DNA of 64,000 bases from NCBI GenBank assembly GCA_017311185.1, contig JAESUZ010001712.1, forward strand, positions 2,976,001-3,040,000, in the 5' to 3' direction. Positions within the stretch are counted from its first letter, which is position 1; each line of letters starts with the position of its first letter. This DNA comes from Proteles cristata cristata. Lineage: Eukaryota; Chordata; Mammalia; Carnivora; Hyaenidae. Of this stretch, positions 35,071-46,321 are shown in pieces. Below the pieces are notes generated by a model that saw only the letters and a program-made list of their open reading frames with translations, had not been told where the DNA came from and did no database searches. Position numbers and translations under genes: made by a program.

Positions 35071-35939
35071 TCCCCCCTCCTCCATCTTCTGCATCAAAAC
35101 TTGCCCCCCCAAAAACACTGAGCTTCTTTAGTTTAGTAAGCTGATTTGGCTGGCTAATTTAATAAGTCAGTTGCACCAGCATATTCAAGAGATGGAAATT
35201 TGTTTATATGTATACTTTGTAAAATAGGTCTTTAGAACAAATGTCCTATTTCTGATGAGTCAACTCCCAAGGGAAGTAATCAGTGAAGCATGTTGGGGCA
35301 GGGATTGTGTCTCTAGGTCTTTCATAGTCTGAAAATGGTCTCCCTACGTTGAAGACACTGCAGGGATTTGGCTCACTCTGACTGACGGGAATTGATTCTG
35401 ATGGTGATTGTCGTGGGTTCCCCAGGCTGCCAGTAAGGTTATTCAAGACAGGTTCCCTGCACACCTTCCCAGCTGTCACACACTCTGCACACAGATGTGA
35501 CCCTGGCTGCTGTGAAGGGAGAAATTGGGTGCCTTCCCATCCATTCTTTGTTCCAGGGTGCCTTCGTTGTTCCCGATTGTAGTAAGAACTGTACCAAGGT
35601 TCCCTCAACCTTGTTTTTCTCCTTTAACTAAAAATGTTCTTCAAATTAAACCAGATGATTTTAAAGGTAATAGCAGATTTGGTTTTCCCTGAGTAAATTC
35701 TTTCTAGCCATTATGCTGCGTGCAGCATGTATATGTGAAACCTGAGAAGAGAATAAAGCTTACATTTTTATGTTGGTAATTACTGTTGACTTAGTTTTCT
35801 GCTTTTAGTATTCTAAGCAGCTCACTGCTTTGTGTGACTGCTATTTTCAGCCATCTTTTATCTAGGGTTTCTCTTCTCTTAGTTGTCTTTCTTCTTACTC
35901 CTACAGTTAAGGAGCTCAGGTATATAATTCTTCCTGCAG
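35071..35939. other. No confident feature
   Basis: The 120-codon minus-strand frame at 35246-35608 has no recognisable domain and no clear splice context. Left as unassigned. Confidence 0.45.
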
Positions 35940-36092
35940 AAGGACGTGGGCTGTGTTTGTATGTGTACAAGACCAGACTCTGCCGGCTGCCCGTTTGTTT
36001 TCGTTGTCTTAATGATGATCGTGGATTGCTTCAGGACCCACGGGTCTGCAGCCTCTGGACCTGTAAGAGAGATGGCCCAAATGAGCAAACGG
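35940..36092 (+). CDS. Candidate internal exon, 153 nt, both splice sites present
   Basis: A pyrimidine-rich acceptor (TATATAATTCTTCCTGCAG, ending at 35939) and a near-ideal donor (CGG|GTGAGT at 36092/36093) bracket exactly 51 open codons in phase 0. The product starts KDVGCVCMCTRPDS and ends ASGPVREMAQMSKR. An alternative acceptor with a good pyrimidine tract lies at 35906. The end of the peptide could be a decayed start of a thrombospondin repeat, which would fit the segment at 36607, but this is speculation. Splice-site matches of this quality also arise by chance in introns. Confidence 0.2.
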
Positions 36093-36606
36093 GTGAGTTG
36101 TATTCCCATTCGTGTTCACTCACCCCATTCAGAAGTGTCTGGAAAGTGGATGATGACTGGGGCAGGAGAACAGTTGGAAGGTTGTAAACTGTAATGAATA
36201 TTCTGCCCCCTGAACCAAGGTGGGTTCTGTGTCATTTATTCTCACTGGCAAAAGATTGAAGTACTGTATGCAGCAAAGGAAAACAGTTGTTATTTCACAT
36301 GTCAGTGAAGGAAACCCTATCAAGAAGGGCCTTTTGTTGTTGTTGATTGCCTATTTAGATATGAAAAATGAAGCTCCAGGGCAAAATACCAAAAAAGGAG
36401 GCAGAACAAAGGAAGGGCTACATTGCTTCGCAAAGACAAGAGAAAAAGAGGAGAAAGTCATCAGAGGGATATGTCATGGCAGAGGCTGGGGACAGAGAGG
36501 AGAGAAAGCAAAAGCTAGCAAGGTGTTCCTGGGGGGGGGAACGGTGGCGGAATGTCTCACGCTCACTTCTGAGTTGTCCATGCCGTAACTCCTCTCTGCT
36601 GTGCCA

Positions 36607-36830
36607 GCCCAAACCTTCTGTCAAACCTGCTGAAAATACAACCTTATGTCAGTGGTCCTGTGGGAGAGGGGGGAAGGTGCAGTCTGTGACATGTGATGAC
36701 GGAGTATGGAATAGAAGCTCCAACACTGACCCATCGCTGAGAAAACGTCAGAGCCACTGTGAACCAGAGATACATAAGCCCTCTGAGGATTCCCAGTCAT
36801 GTCGGAAGGGGCCCTGGATTTCTCACTTCA
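36607..36830 (+). pseudogene. Thrombospondin type-1 repeat-like segment (real exon or relic)
   Basis: It lies in a 173-codon open frame (36368-36889), the second longest in the window. The reading includes CQWSCGRGGKVQSVTC, then about 21 residues, then HCEPEIHKPSEDSQSCRKGPW. The spacing SCGxG…VxC…C…KP…C…PW resembles the thrombospondin type-1 repeats of ADAMTS-type extracellular proteases. The usual first tryptophan pair and one expected cysteine before PW are missing. A CCAG acceptor ends near 36606; no good donor was found. It may be a decayed exon, a pseudogene piece or coincidence. Confidence 0.25.
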
Positions 36831-37557
36831 TGGCAGCCAGTGGCTTAAACCCCTTTAGTTCAATATTACAGAAAAGGGTAATCCCATAATACTGGAAGGA
36901 TGAGAAAACTCAGGCTGCTACCGACATCTCAGTAACAAGGATAATTGAGGTTAATGTATAACAATTTTCTAAGAAAAGAACAATGAGATGTCTTTTTTCT
37001 TCGTAATGCAATTTTTTCTTAGCGTAGAAGAGTCTACAGGAAACTACGGTGGGCTTGGAGAGCCAGGTCTTTAGTAATTGCAGGGGAGGAAATGTTTTTC
37101 TCAACCCTCATAGACTCAGTCTCAGGCTGGGTCTGAAAATTAAAGTGACAAAGACGATTCACAGGAAAAAAAGCTCACAGATGTTATCGAGTTTATATAT
37201 ATAGATGACAGCCTTCACAAGAGAAAAAAGACCTGAAGAAATGACCAGAGCGGGAAGCTTTGATACCGTTTAGACAAGAAACAATAACATGTGTGAAGAA
37301 TTGATGAGGCAAATGGCTCTAGGCTAGAAATAGTAAATGGTAAAGAAATAACTAAGAAGATATTCAACAAGGCTTATTTGCACAGATTTTTTTTGGCTTC
37401 AGATTTGCTGTTTCTGGTCATAAGAATGGCCTCCCTTTTGCCAGCACAGGAAGGTTGCCTTTCACCTGGGAATATTAAGACTTGTTTCAGGGAAGAAAGG
37501 ATACGAGAGGGAGGTCAGGTAACCTTCCTGCTTCTGCCATTTAAAAAAAAAATTCTT
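36831..37557. other. No recognised feature
   Basis: Unassigned sequence up to the next L1. Confidence 0.5.
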
Positions 37558-37839
37558 GAGCGAAATAAGTCAGGCAGAGAAAGACAAATATCATATGTGT
37601 GCACGTATAGGAGGATTAGGAGGAGCTTAACAGAGGACCAAGGGGAGAAGAAGGGCGGAAATGGTGGGGGAAAGGGGGAGAGGCAAACCATGAGAGACTC
37701 TTGAATGCTGACAAAAACTGAGGACTGGTGGATGTGGGGGGGAGGAGGGGTGGGCATTGAGGAGGGCACTTGTGGGGATGAGCACTGGGTGTTATGTGGA
37801 AACTAATTTGACAATAAACTATTTGTAAAAAAAAAAAAA
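37558..37839 (+). mobile_element. Short 5'-truncated L1 3' end, plus strand
   Basis: Only the last ~280 bp of a carnivore L1: 'cgaaataagtcaggcagagaaag' through the G-rich 3' UTR to 'gacaataaactatttg' and an A tail. The preceding A run and AATTCTT on both sides suggest a short duplication. Confidence 0.93.
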
Positions 37840-37924
37840 TTCTTCATCTTATGATATTAATATTCTAAGGCGCCACATTTTGGCGTAGCATGTCTTGAAA
37901 TCCATCAAAAGCCAGAAATACATA

Positions 37925-37927
<3 letters not shown>

Positions 37928-37983
<56 letters not shown>
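37928..37983 (+). repeat. (TG)n microsatellite, about 28 units
   Basis: Uninterrupted TG dinucleotide run. Confidence 0.98.
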
Positions 37984-37985
<2 letters not shown>

Positions 37986-39740
37986 GTAAACTGAATTTCC
38001 ATTTCTGTTTGGAGTTCCCATCCATCTCAGTTATTCAGTATAAATAGGGTTGCCTCTGAGCTGGGTGATAAAGGTTGAGAAGATATTTGGACTGCTTAGG
38101 TTCTACTGGGGTCATCTCGCCTTCTGCCTTTGGTGTCTCTCTCACCCAGTTTCCCTCTGGCCTATGGTCATCAGTCCACGTGTATTGGGCAGAGTTGTCC
38201 TACATTCCCAACCACAAGGTCCAGTTCATCCTGAGCTTCTCCCATGTCCTCACAGACTCTCAGGGATTATTTGCTACTTCTGGGCCACCCCAACAGGCAG
38301 GATACCTTGTGGATCTGCTTTAGACCCTTCACCAGCTCTGGGCCACTCTTTGGTGTGTGCAACACCTGCCACCACTCCTGCATCACATAGAGACTCTTGG
38401 GCTCAGGGCCACCTCTTAGAGTAGATACTCCTGGGAATGAGGCTTTAGCTTTGTCCTATCATCATCCATGTATTTCATCCATCCCAGTGAGAAGAGAATT
38501 AAGACCCCACAGCTCCTAGTTCAGGGACCTCTAAATTCTGAGCACTCCTCTTCCCTTCCAGTGGTGAAGCTTGATGCACCAGGTGCCCTCAGCGCTCCCT
38601 TGCTGGAAGCCATGAGCTGACACTAGCAGGTATTCTCTCATACGTGCAAGGCCTAGACTTCTGAAACCCAAAAAGGCTGCTTTTGCGCCGCTAGCCACTT
38701 ATTCCCTGAGGTAAGGACTCAAGTGTCAGTGCCACTGTTTGGACCATCAGTACCCATCACTGGGAGTTAAGAGAGTCATCTGGCAGGTTGCCTCTCAGAA
38801 CATCTCAGTTCAAGGTCACAGAAGTCCACGTTATCAGGATACCATGAGCTGAGAAGGGATGTATGGAAAGCTTTTATAATTTAGCCTTTTTTACTAAGAA
38901 GGAGGATGAATTCTTTCTTAACTGAACCAGAAAGAACCAGGCTTCTCCCAAAGTATTCTCTTTCTTAAGCATTGATTCAAGTGTCTTCTATCTTAAATAC
39001 TTTTATTCATTCAAATCAGAGATTCTGAACCTGAAGTTCATGAGCTCCTTGAAATCGTGTGCAAAATTGGTGCCTTTTTCTGAGGTAAGCATCCATGTCT
39101 GTTTTGTTTTGTTTTAATCAGGTTCCCCAAAGAATTTGTAGCCTAAGTAAGGTGAAGAACTGCTGCTATAAGCTAAGGTCACAAGACTATTTCTTCTTAA
39201 TTTTTGTGCATCTCTTTGACCATAGTTTGAAGTTCAGAAAGCAAAAATCTGTTTGAATGAGGAGTATCATTCTGTGCACTGAATTAAAGCCTGAAAACCC
39301 TGAGCTTTATGCCTGCTATCACTCCCCCAGGTTCAACTTATGATGGCACCTTACAGTTTTGAGGGCAAGCTAGATGTGACATCTGCTACCTCTCTGTCAC
39401 AAGAGTTAGACACATCTCTGCCTTTCCTGATTTCTCAAGATGCATGCTTCCTGAGGCTGGACATCTCATCTTCATTCACAGTATGTATGCAGTTGTGTTC
39501 CCCTTAACATAGACCTTTGCATAGTATGAAGCTCTTCAATGTGCATTATTTGACCCTTACCACAGTGCCATGGAATAATGAAGGCAGATGTTCTTGGCTC
39601 CATTTTACGAATGCAGGAAGGAGTCTTAGAGAGGATCATGACCAGTTCCTGGTCCTGCTGTGCCCAGCAGGCTGCTGACCACAATTCCTTCAAAAATTAT
39701 TTTTATTTAGAGAACAATTATAAAACACTCTGTTTTGTTC
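37984..39740. other. No recognised gene or repeat
   Basis: Contains a 124-codon plus-strand frame at 38050-38424 overlapped by an 82-codon frame in another phase. No domain is recognisable. Pyrimidine-rich GC-moderate sequence at 38100-38420 might belong to a carnivore-specific repeat that I cannot name. Confidence 0.4.
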
Positions 39741-40140
39741 TGTTAAGAATTGAAATGTCTCCCCCCACCCCTCATATGTTGAAGTTCCTCCCTGTACCTC
39801 AGAACATGACCTTATTTGAATTAGTTCTGTTGCAGATGTAGTCAGTTAAGATGAGATAATACTTGATTAGGGTGGGTCTCTAATCTAATATAACTGGAGT
39901 TCTTATAAGAAGGGGAAACTTGGACACAGACATGCACACAGGGAGAAGGTCATGTAAAGATAAAGGCAGAGATCAGAGTAGTACTTCTACAAGCCAAGGA
40001 ACACCAAAATTGCCAGCATGGAACAGATTCTCTGCCAAATCCCTCAGCAGGAAACAACCCTGCTTGAACTTCTAGCCTCCAGAACTGTGAGACGCCACCC
40101 AGTTAGTGGTACTTTGCTACACTAAGCTAATATATACTCT
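39741..40140 (+). repeat. MaLR/MLT1-type LTR, plus strand
   Basis: Typical order: 'gaattgaaatgtctcccccc', 'tcatatgttgaagttc', 'gaccttatttgaattag', 'gttaagatgagataatac', 'agttcttataagaagggg', 'ctagcctccagaactgtgag'. Old LTR of the MaLR superfamily without internal sequence nearby. Confidence 0.85.
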
Positions 40141-40227
40141 AGTCCACAATTTTTCTAAATCAAAGAAATACATGAATTCTTGCTTGGTTATTAAAACAAC
40201 ATATAAATATGTATAGTAAAATGTGAA

Positions 40228-40355
40228 ATATGGGACACCTGGGTGGCTTAGTCAGTTCAGTGTCTGACTCTTGATCTTCACTCAGGTCTTGATCTCAGGG
40301 TCATGAGTTCAAGCCCTGTGATGGGCTTCGCACTGGTCATGAAGTCTACTTTAAA
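40228..40355 (+). repeat. Short, diverged SINE, plus strand
   Basis: Head ATATGGGACACCTGGGTGGC and GTCTTGATCTCAGGG block, ending in A-rich sequence without the long CT tract. Flanks AAAATGTGAA at 40218-40227 and 40356-40365 form a 10-bp duplication. Confidence 0.9.
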
Positions 40356-40613
40356 AAAATGTGAATTCACCATGTGAATACTATTGCCTTCCTAGTGTAG
40401 CCATGGTTATATTGGGTAGCTATCTTTCTAGAACTTTTTCTATGTATTGACATATATTTTTGTAGAGATTCCCATATGTATTTTGAACCCAGTTTTTCTG
40501 ACTCTGGGTTTGTAGTGAAACAGATAGTGACTGTTATTTTTCTCAGATACCTAAGAAAATGTTTACTCTTCTATCAGTTGCTAGAAGTGTTCGTTCTCTA
40601 CAACAACCCATTG

Positions 40614-40615
<2 letters not shown>

Positions 40616-40653
<38 letters not shown>
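40616..40653 (+). repeat. (GT)n microsatellite, about 19 units
   Basis: Uninterrupted GT run. It makes the valine/cysteine alternation in the open frame at 40476-40709. Confidence 0.98.
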
Positions 40654-40657
<4 letters not shown>

Positions 40658-41570
40658 TAATAATCATTCCCAGGAAGAGAGAAAAATTCAAACAAAAGGA
40701 TCTTCCTGACCCAAAATACACACATTGGGAAAGCTTTTGGAGACTGCAAACATGGATACATTTGCTTTGTGTTCAGACCACAGCAAGACACTAGGAAAAA
40801 GTGTGAAATGCAGGTTTTGTAAGACATTTTACACCTAGTTTAGAGGGTAATTCAACTCCCCACATAAAGGCAGATAGCAGTTGTTTACTCACAAAGATTT
40901 GACTGAAACACATCACGTTCCTTCCACTTGTTAGCAGTTAGCTTTCCCGCTGTGTAGACAAGGTGCCATTCTTTCCTTTTAACTCAGATGTCTGCTTTTT
41001 CAAAACAAAGCAAAATAAAAAAGACAGCACTATCTCCAGATGGCCATTGTTGCAGAGAACATATGGTGCTTGGGAGTAGAAAGAGAACCTTGGGCTCCTC
41101 TGGTCTTTTCCAATGGATCCTTGGGTGAGGAGTCTGAAATGTGCTCTCTGAGAAAAGAATGGAAGCTCTGGGTGTGTGTGAGAGCAAGGTTACCAGTCAC
41201 ATCCTGTAACACCAGGGGGCCTATTTCCTAACCTGGTGTTCTTTCTACTTTACTCACCATAATCCTTAGAATACTTCATTCCCTGAGGAGCAAATAAATG
41301 GGGCACCCCTGAGAAATAGCCAAAGTGGAAAATATTCCATTAACTTTGCTGCCTAAGGAAAATAAAGCAGTAGAAGAAAGATAAGACCATAGAACAGGAG
41401 GCTGAAGCAGAGAGGAGGAGCCTGGAATCCAAAAGGAATAAAGAAGAGAAAAGATGCAGAGAAGTGGAGGTGGGGGGAGGTGGGGGAAGGATAGGAGGTG
41501 GGGTGACCAGAGGGGTGTGGACAGGAAGAACCTTGGTCTACTGTGGTAACCAGGCTCCTAGTTTGGCCCC
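40654..41570. other. No recognised feature
   Basis: Purine-rich sequence near 41290-41520. Nothing supportable as gene or repeat. Confidence 0.45.
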
Positions 41571-42040
41571 TATTGATAGTTACTTTTACGTGTCAACTTG
41601 GCTAGGTCATGGTATCCAAATATTTGGCCAAACGTTATTCTAGATGTTGCTGTGAAGGTGTTTTTGGATGAGATTAACATTTAAATTAGTAGACTTTGAG
41701 TAAAGCAGACTGCTCTCTATATTGTTCGTGGGGCTCACTTATCTGCTGAAGGCCTTCATAGAAAATGACTGGCCTTCCCCAAGCAAGGAGTAATTCTTGA
41801 TTTCAGCAGGCTGATTTCAGACTCAAGTGCAACTCTTCCCTGGGTTTCCAGCCAGTGGCCTACCCTGCATATTTTGGACTTATCAGCCCCTAAAATTTTA
41901 TGAGCGATTCTTTAAAAATCAATCCGTCTCTCTCTCTTTTTCTGTCTCTCTCTCTTTGCCTCTCTATATTCATATACACATACACATTTACATACACATA
42001 ATCTCTTGTTGGTTCTGTTTCTCTGGGAAACCCTAATACA
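41571..42040 (+). repeat. LTR-like mammalian interspersed repeat, plus strand
   Basis: Well-known repeat order: 'acgtgtcaacttggctagg', 'gagattaacatttaaattagtagactttgagtaaagcagactg', 'ggacttatcagcccc', a CT/TA-rich tract, 'gttggttctgtttctctggg', 'ccctaataca' (quoted in pieces). It occurs throughout mammalian genomes. I am not certain of its class name. Confidence 0.75.
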
Positions 42041-42044
42041 ACCC

Positions 42045-42535
42045 CCAACTAAAGGTCCCCTCCCTGCAGACCCATGCCACTCCTTATGTCAAAGGATTGA
42101 GTTTATTTCTCCTCCCTCTGAATCTGGGCTGGCCCTGTGATCTCTTTGACCAATGGAATGTGGCAGATGTAAAATTCTGAGATTTCCATGTCCAGGCAGT
42201 AAGAGATTTGGAACTTCCACTTTCTTCCTCTTAGAACATTTGCACTTGGAATGCTCCCACTTAAAGCCTAGCTGTCATACTTTGAAAGACCCTAATCACA
42301 TAGAGAGACTGTGTGGAGGGAAATCTAGGTTCTCTGATTGACAGCTCCCATTAAGGATTCAACACCATGTTGGATTTTCTAAAACCAGATGAGCCCTCAG
42401 ATGACCATGGCTCCAGATGACATCACATGGAGCAGAAGAATGACCCAACTGAGATCAATTAACCCAAAATTAATGTTTTAAGCCACTACATTTTGGGCTG
42501 GTTTGTTACGCAGCAATAAATAGCCTATGTTAAAG
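42045..42535 (+). repeat. MaLR-like LTR, plus strand
   Basis: Ends in 'ttttaagccactacatttt' and 'ggctggtttgttacgcagcaataaatagcc', the usual MaLR LTR 3' end. The 5' part matches the style of the copy at 48895 ('gaatctgggctggccctgtgatctc'). Confidence 0.7.
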
Positions 42536-44046
42536 TTTGGCCTAAGGTAGACCTTTTGTCTACTAATAGCTCAGTTTTGTGGAATGGTTTTGTCTATGCT
42601 CTGTAAGAATCAATCAGAGCTCCCAGAAAAATGTTACCCTTATTTTCAAACCCAGGCTCTCCTTTTCCTAGTCTTCAAGCAGTTTAAGCCAACATAGCAG
42701 GGCCCTAGCTGGAGAAAAATCATGAACATGAATCATACTCCTGCACTTGAACCTACCAGCTAAAAACTATTCCTTTCATTGTGTTTTCCAACAGCCAATG
42801 ATTTGTTTATTAGCAAGCAAGAAGAGTGACCCCGCGCTCTTTAACTTGTAGAACAGAAGATGGTGTTGTTGGGGCAGAGAGAGAAACTTTGCTAAAGAGT
42901 CATCTGAATTAACTCCACTGTTATTTTCTTTATTTTCTTGGGAGAAACCTGGCCTTAATGGCTTCCTTTCAACATTGTACCACACTGCATTGCCCAAGGT
43001 CATTATCAACCCCAACCACAGTGGAACTAGGCCAAACTACTCATAAACTTCACTTTATGACCTACCACAGGAATGCCCTCCATCTCTGAAGAAGGAAGTT
43101 CATTCCAGTCATATTAGAAGTTTGATGTTAACACCTAGTAATGACGTTAATACCGTTACAACACGATTTTAACTCAAAAGAATACAAGAAATTAATAAAA
43201 TGTCACTGTAACAGGGTCTAAAATTTATGCTTTACACCCAGATATACAGAAAAAAAATGTAGTTTATCTATTTCCTGTAACTAATCAGACATTCCTCAGG
43301 GCTACATTAGTTGCAGGGGATGGGGGTTCAAATACAAAGTCTGAACTTACCACAAACGATGGTAACAGCGTCTTGCAGTTCAAGTCATCTCTCTTATTCT
43401 CTCAGATGACTCAACTTTCCCCTCCTCCTGCTTTACTTGGGGATAGTAGAGAAATATGCAATTTTCATGGCCTTGGAGCCTATACCATATGGGGAGCTTC
43501 AGACTCTCATTGTTCTGCTGGGGAATGAAGCCTCTGGTCTGGTCTCTAGAATGTTGGCAACCAGGATGTGTCTGGGTGTCAGACATTTGCTCTGGTCATA
43601 AATTCTCCAAGCTGCTCCCTGGGATATGCCCACCTTTGTGCTCCTTTTCACCAAAGTACACAGGACCTTCTAACTCCCAACAGCCCCCACTGAGGGAGTT
43701 GGCCCAGTGCATCTATATGGCAGCCTTGCTTTCATTGCTGTAGTATTATGTCACGGTGGCAGTGCCTGGGTCAATTCTTCTCCTAGAGGATTTTCTCTCC
43801 TGCCCCACCCCACCCCCCAACCAGAGGAGTATGCCACTAGCCCTTCACCCTTGGTGATCTAGAATTCCCTTACTCTGGATGTTTTTACTGTATACCTCCT
43901 GAAGAACCTTGCAGGTGGGAGTTGGGGGGGGCGGGGCACAGTGAGACACATACAACTGAACTCCTCCCCCCACTTCTCTGCCTCACAATTGACCAAGGCT
44001 GGAAGGAGTGTGTTTTCTACTGTCTCCATCATAACTTCTCTTTATG
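42536..44046. other. No recognised feature
   Basis: Unassigned. Open frames of 68-95 codons near 43380-43743 have no recognisable domains. Confidence 0.45.
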
Positions 44047-44054
44047 CTATAGAA

Positions 44055-44278
44055 TAGGAGTTGGCAAGCTTTTTCTGTAAAGGGCCAGATAGTAAATATT
44101 TTAGGCTTCATGGGCCATATGGTCTCTGTCGCAACTCCTAAACTCTGCTATTATGGTGTGAACACAGCCATAGACAATATATGAATGAATGAGTGTGATT
44201 ATATTCCAAAAAAGCTTTGTTTCTGAAAACAAGAGGTGGGCCAGATTTGGTGGGTGGGCAATAGTTTGCCAACTCCTG
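44055..44278 (+). mobile_element. hAT-type non-autonomous DNA transposon (Charlie/MER group)
   Basis: Terminal inverted repeats TAGGAGTTGGCAA (44055-44067) and TTGCCAACTCCTG (44266-44278). The inside has 'aaagggccagatagtaaatattttaggcttc'-type sequence (in pieces) typical of this family. Flanks CTATAGAA (44047-44054) and CTGTGGAA (44279-44286) are an 8-bp target-site duplication with two transitions, as expected for hAT elements. No transposase. Confidence 0.88.
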
Positions 44279-44376
44279 CTGTGGAAGAAACTAGTTGAAC
44301 TGAGTCTTCCAGGTACACATCTTGATAAGGAAGTATGGTGGATTAGATATAGCCACAGTTTTCTTCTCTTTTTTCC

Positions 44377-44450
44377 TTTCTTTTCTTTTCTTTTCTTTTC
44401 TTTTCTTTTCTTTTCTTTTCTTTTCTTTTCGTTTCTTCCTTCCTTCCTTT
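44377..44450 (+). repeat. (TTTTC)n followed by (TTCC)n
   Basis: About eleven TTTTC units to 44430, then TTCC units to about 44450. The lysine/phenylalanine-rich frames on both strands are artefacts. Confidence 0.97.
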
Positions 44451-44495
44451 CTACATCCTTGTCGTCAAATAGTTGCACTTTGAATCTTCACTTTA

Positions 44496-44724
44496 TTTTT
44501 TATTTTTTATTTTTTTAAAATATTTTATTTATTTCTAGGAGAGAGAGAGAGACAGCGTGAGCAGGGGAGGGTCAGAGAGAGAGGGAGTCACAGACTGAAA
44601 CAGGCTCCAGGCTCTGAGCTGGCAGTCAGCACAGAGCCCGACGCGGGGCTCGAACCCACGAACCGCGAGATCATGACCTAAGCGAAAGTCGGACGCTTAA
44701 CCGACTAAGCCACCCAGGCGCCCC
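44496..44724 (-). repeat. Young felid SINE, minus strand, perfect 16-bp duplication
   Basis: Reverse complement of the young subfamily seen at 22123 and 22673, with the same GGCAGTCAGCACAGAGCC block and an intact head (…GACTAAGCCACCCAGGCGCCCC). A perfect duplication TTGAATCTTCACTTTA lies at 44480-44495 and 44725-44740. Confidence 0.97.
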
Positions 44725-44740
44725 TTGAATCTTCACTTTA

Positions 44741-46126
44741 AAAGGTCATAACTGCTTTTACCAATTAACTATAGTGGAAGTGACAGTGTGCCCATTCTGG
44801 CTCAGTTCTTAAGAGACTGATAGATCTTTCTTTTGGTCTCTTGGAACACTCACCCTGGAAGCCTGAACTGTCATGTAAATAGTCCAATTACCTTGTAAAT
44901 ACTATATGGAGAGGCTCTGAGATTACATGAAGATGAGAGGGGACCATGAAACCTCAGCTTTCCAGCCACACCCCAAGGCACCAGGCATGTGAGTAGAATG
45001 GTCATGGATCATTTAGAGAAGTCGAGTGGCCAGCTGAGTGCCACTGATTGCCCCCAGCTCAAGCCATAGGAGGCAGGAGAATACTGCTGCAAAGCTCTGC
45101 CTGTATTCATGACCCACAGGAATTCTCTGAAGTCACTAAATTTAGGTGGATTGCCTGAACAGATTATGGATGAAAAGACAGTGAATTAATTCAAAACCAT
45201 TATTCTTGTTCTGCTTGGAATCTAACAGAGTTACTGAATCTCTTTGTTTCCTCCGCTTGGTAAATACAGGGTAAAGCTTAAAGCAATTGATCTCTTGTCT
45301 TTCATACCAGGCCATGAGAAGATCCATTTTTCCTACCACAAAATTCCAGCCAAAAAATCTTGAAAGAAACATCAGGAAATCAAATAAAACAATGAGTGGT
45401 TTGGGAAATGAGAGGACTTTGGCATGTGTTTGACAAGGTTTCCATTTTTACTGCCATGTAGGGGCTTGCAACTTCCTTGGCATAGTTATACAACCTCGTA
45501 GGGTAACACAGGATAGGATATGTCTATTCATGTGTCACAGGAATTAAAAAATAATTAATATAAAGCCTTTCTTTTTTCTGTCTGCTTTTCCAGAAGGAAA
45601 GGTTCTCACTTTTGTAGGTATGTCAGTACCTGGATTTTCCTTTTTGGGGTAGAATCTGGGTAATTGGCAGATTTTCCTAAGGGAAATAACTGAAATAAGA
45701 GACTAGATTACACCTCCCAGAGTGTTTTTGTAGGGAACATATACGGAGGTCCTGGGGTGAGGTGGGGTAGGGGTGGGAAAGAATGGAGGAGTCATGTGGA
45801 GGTAAGGGCAAAGCGCAGATAGGAGAAAAAGAAACAGATTGTGAGCCACTGTGTCACCTCTGTGAGTGGGAGGCACAGTGCCGGGTGTGTGTGGGGGAAG
45901 AATTTCTTAGTGGGCAACTGGGATGGGGAGTGGATTTATAGAGTGGCAGCTGCTGCCTGTGTGAAAAATAGTGACAGAAAGCAGAAGAAAAGATCGTTAA
46001 GGGGTTTTGTTGGGCATTAAGAATGCCATCCTCACCTCCATTTCTTTGATCTTTTCTTAAAGGCTGAATAGCATTGCAATAGTTTGATGATAACACATGC
46101 TTATTGTTTGCTGTTTGTCAAATTTA
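44741..46126. other. No recognised feature
   Basis: Unassigned sequence. Short frames on the minus strand near 45142-45372 and 45854-46096 have no domains. Confidence 0.5.
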
Positions 46127-46321
46127 TTTTTTTCTAATGTTTATTTATTTTTGAGAGAGAGAGAGAGAGACAGAGAGGAGAGGGAGGCACAGAATCCAAA
46201 GCAGGCCCCAGGCTCTGAGCTGTCAGCACAGAGCCCCATGCAGGGTTTAAACTCACGAACCATGAGATCATGACCTGAGCTAAAGTCGAATACATAACTG
46301 ACTGAGCCACCCAGGCACCCC
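46127..46321 (-). repeat. Felid SINE, minus strand
   Basis: AT-rich tail, (GA)n tract and reversed head ending 'gactgagccacccaggcacccc'. The DNA just beyond the head is rearranged (next entry), which hides any duplication. Confidence 0.95.

Noticed and set aside
35246..35608. 120-codon minus-strand frame as a gene
   Set aside because: No recognisable domain and no clear splice sites; length is within what chance allows in 64 kb.
44101..44478. Lysine-rich 125-codon minus-strand protein
   Set aside because: The repeat of KKRKE is the translation of the (TTTTC)n microsatellite.
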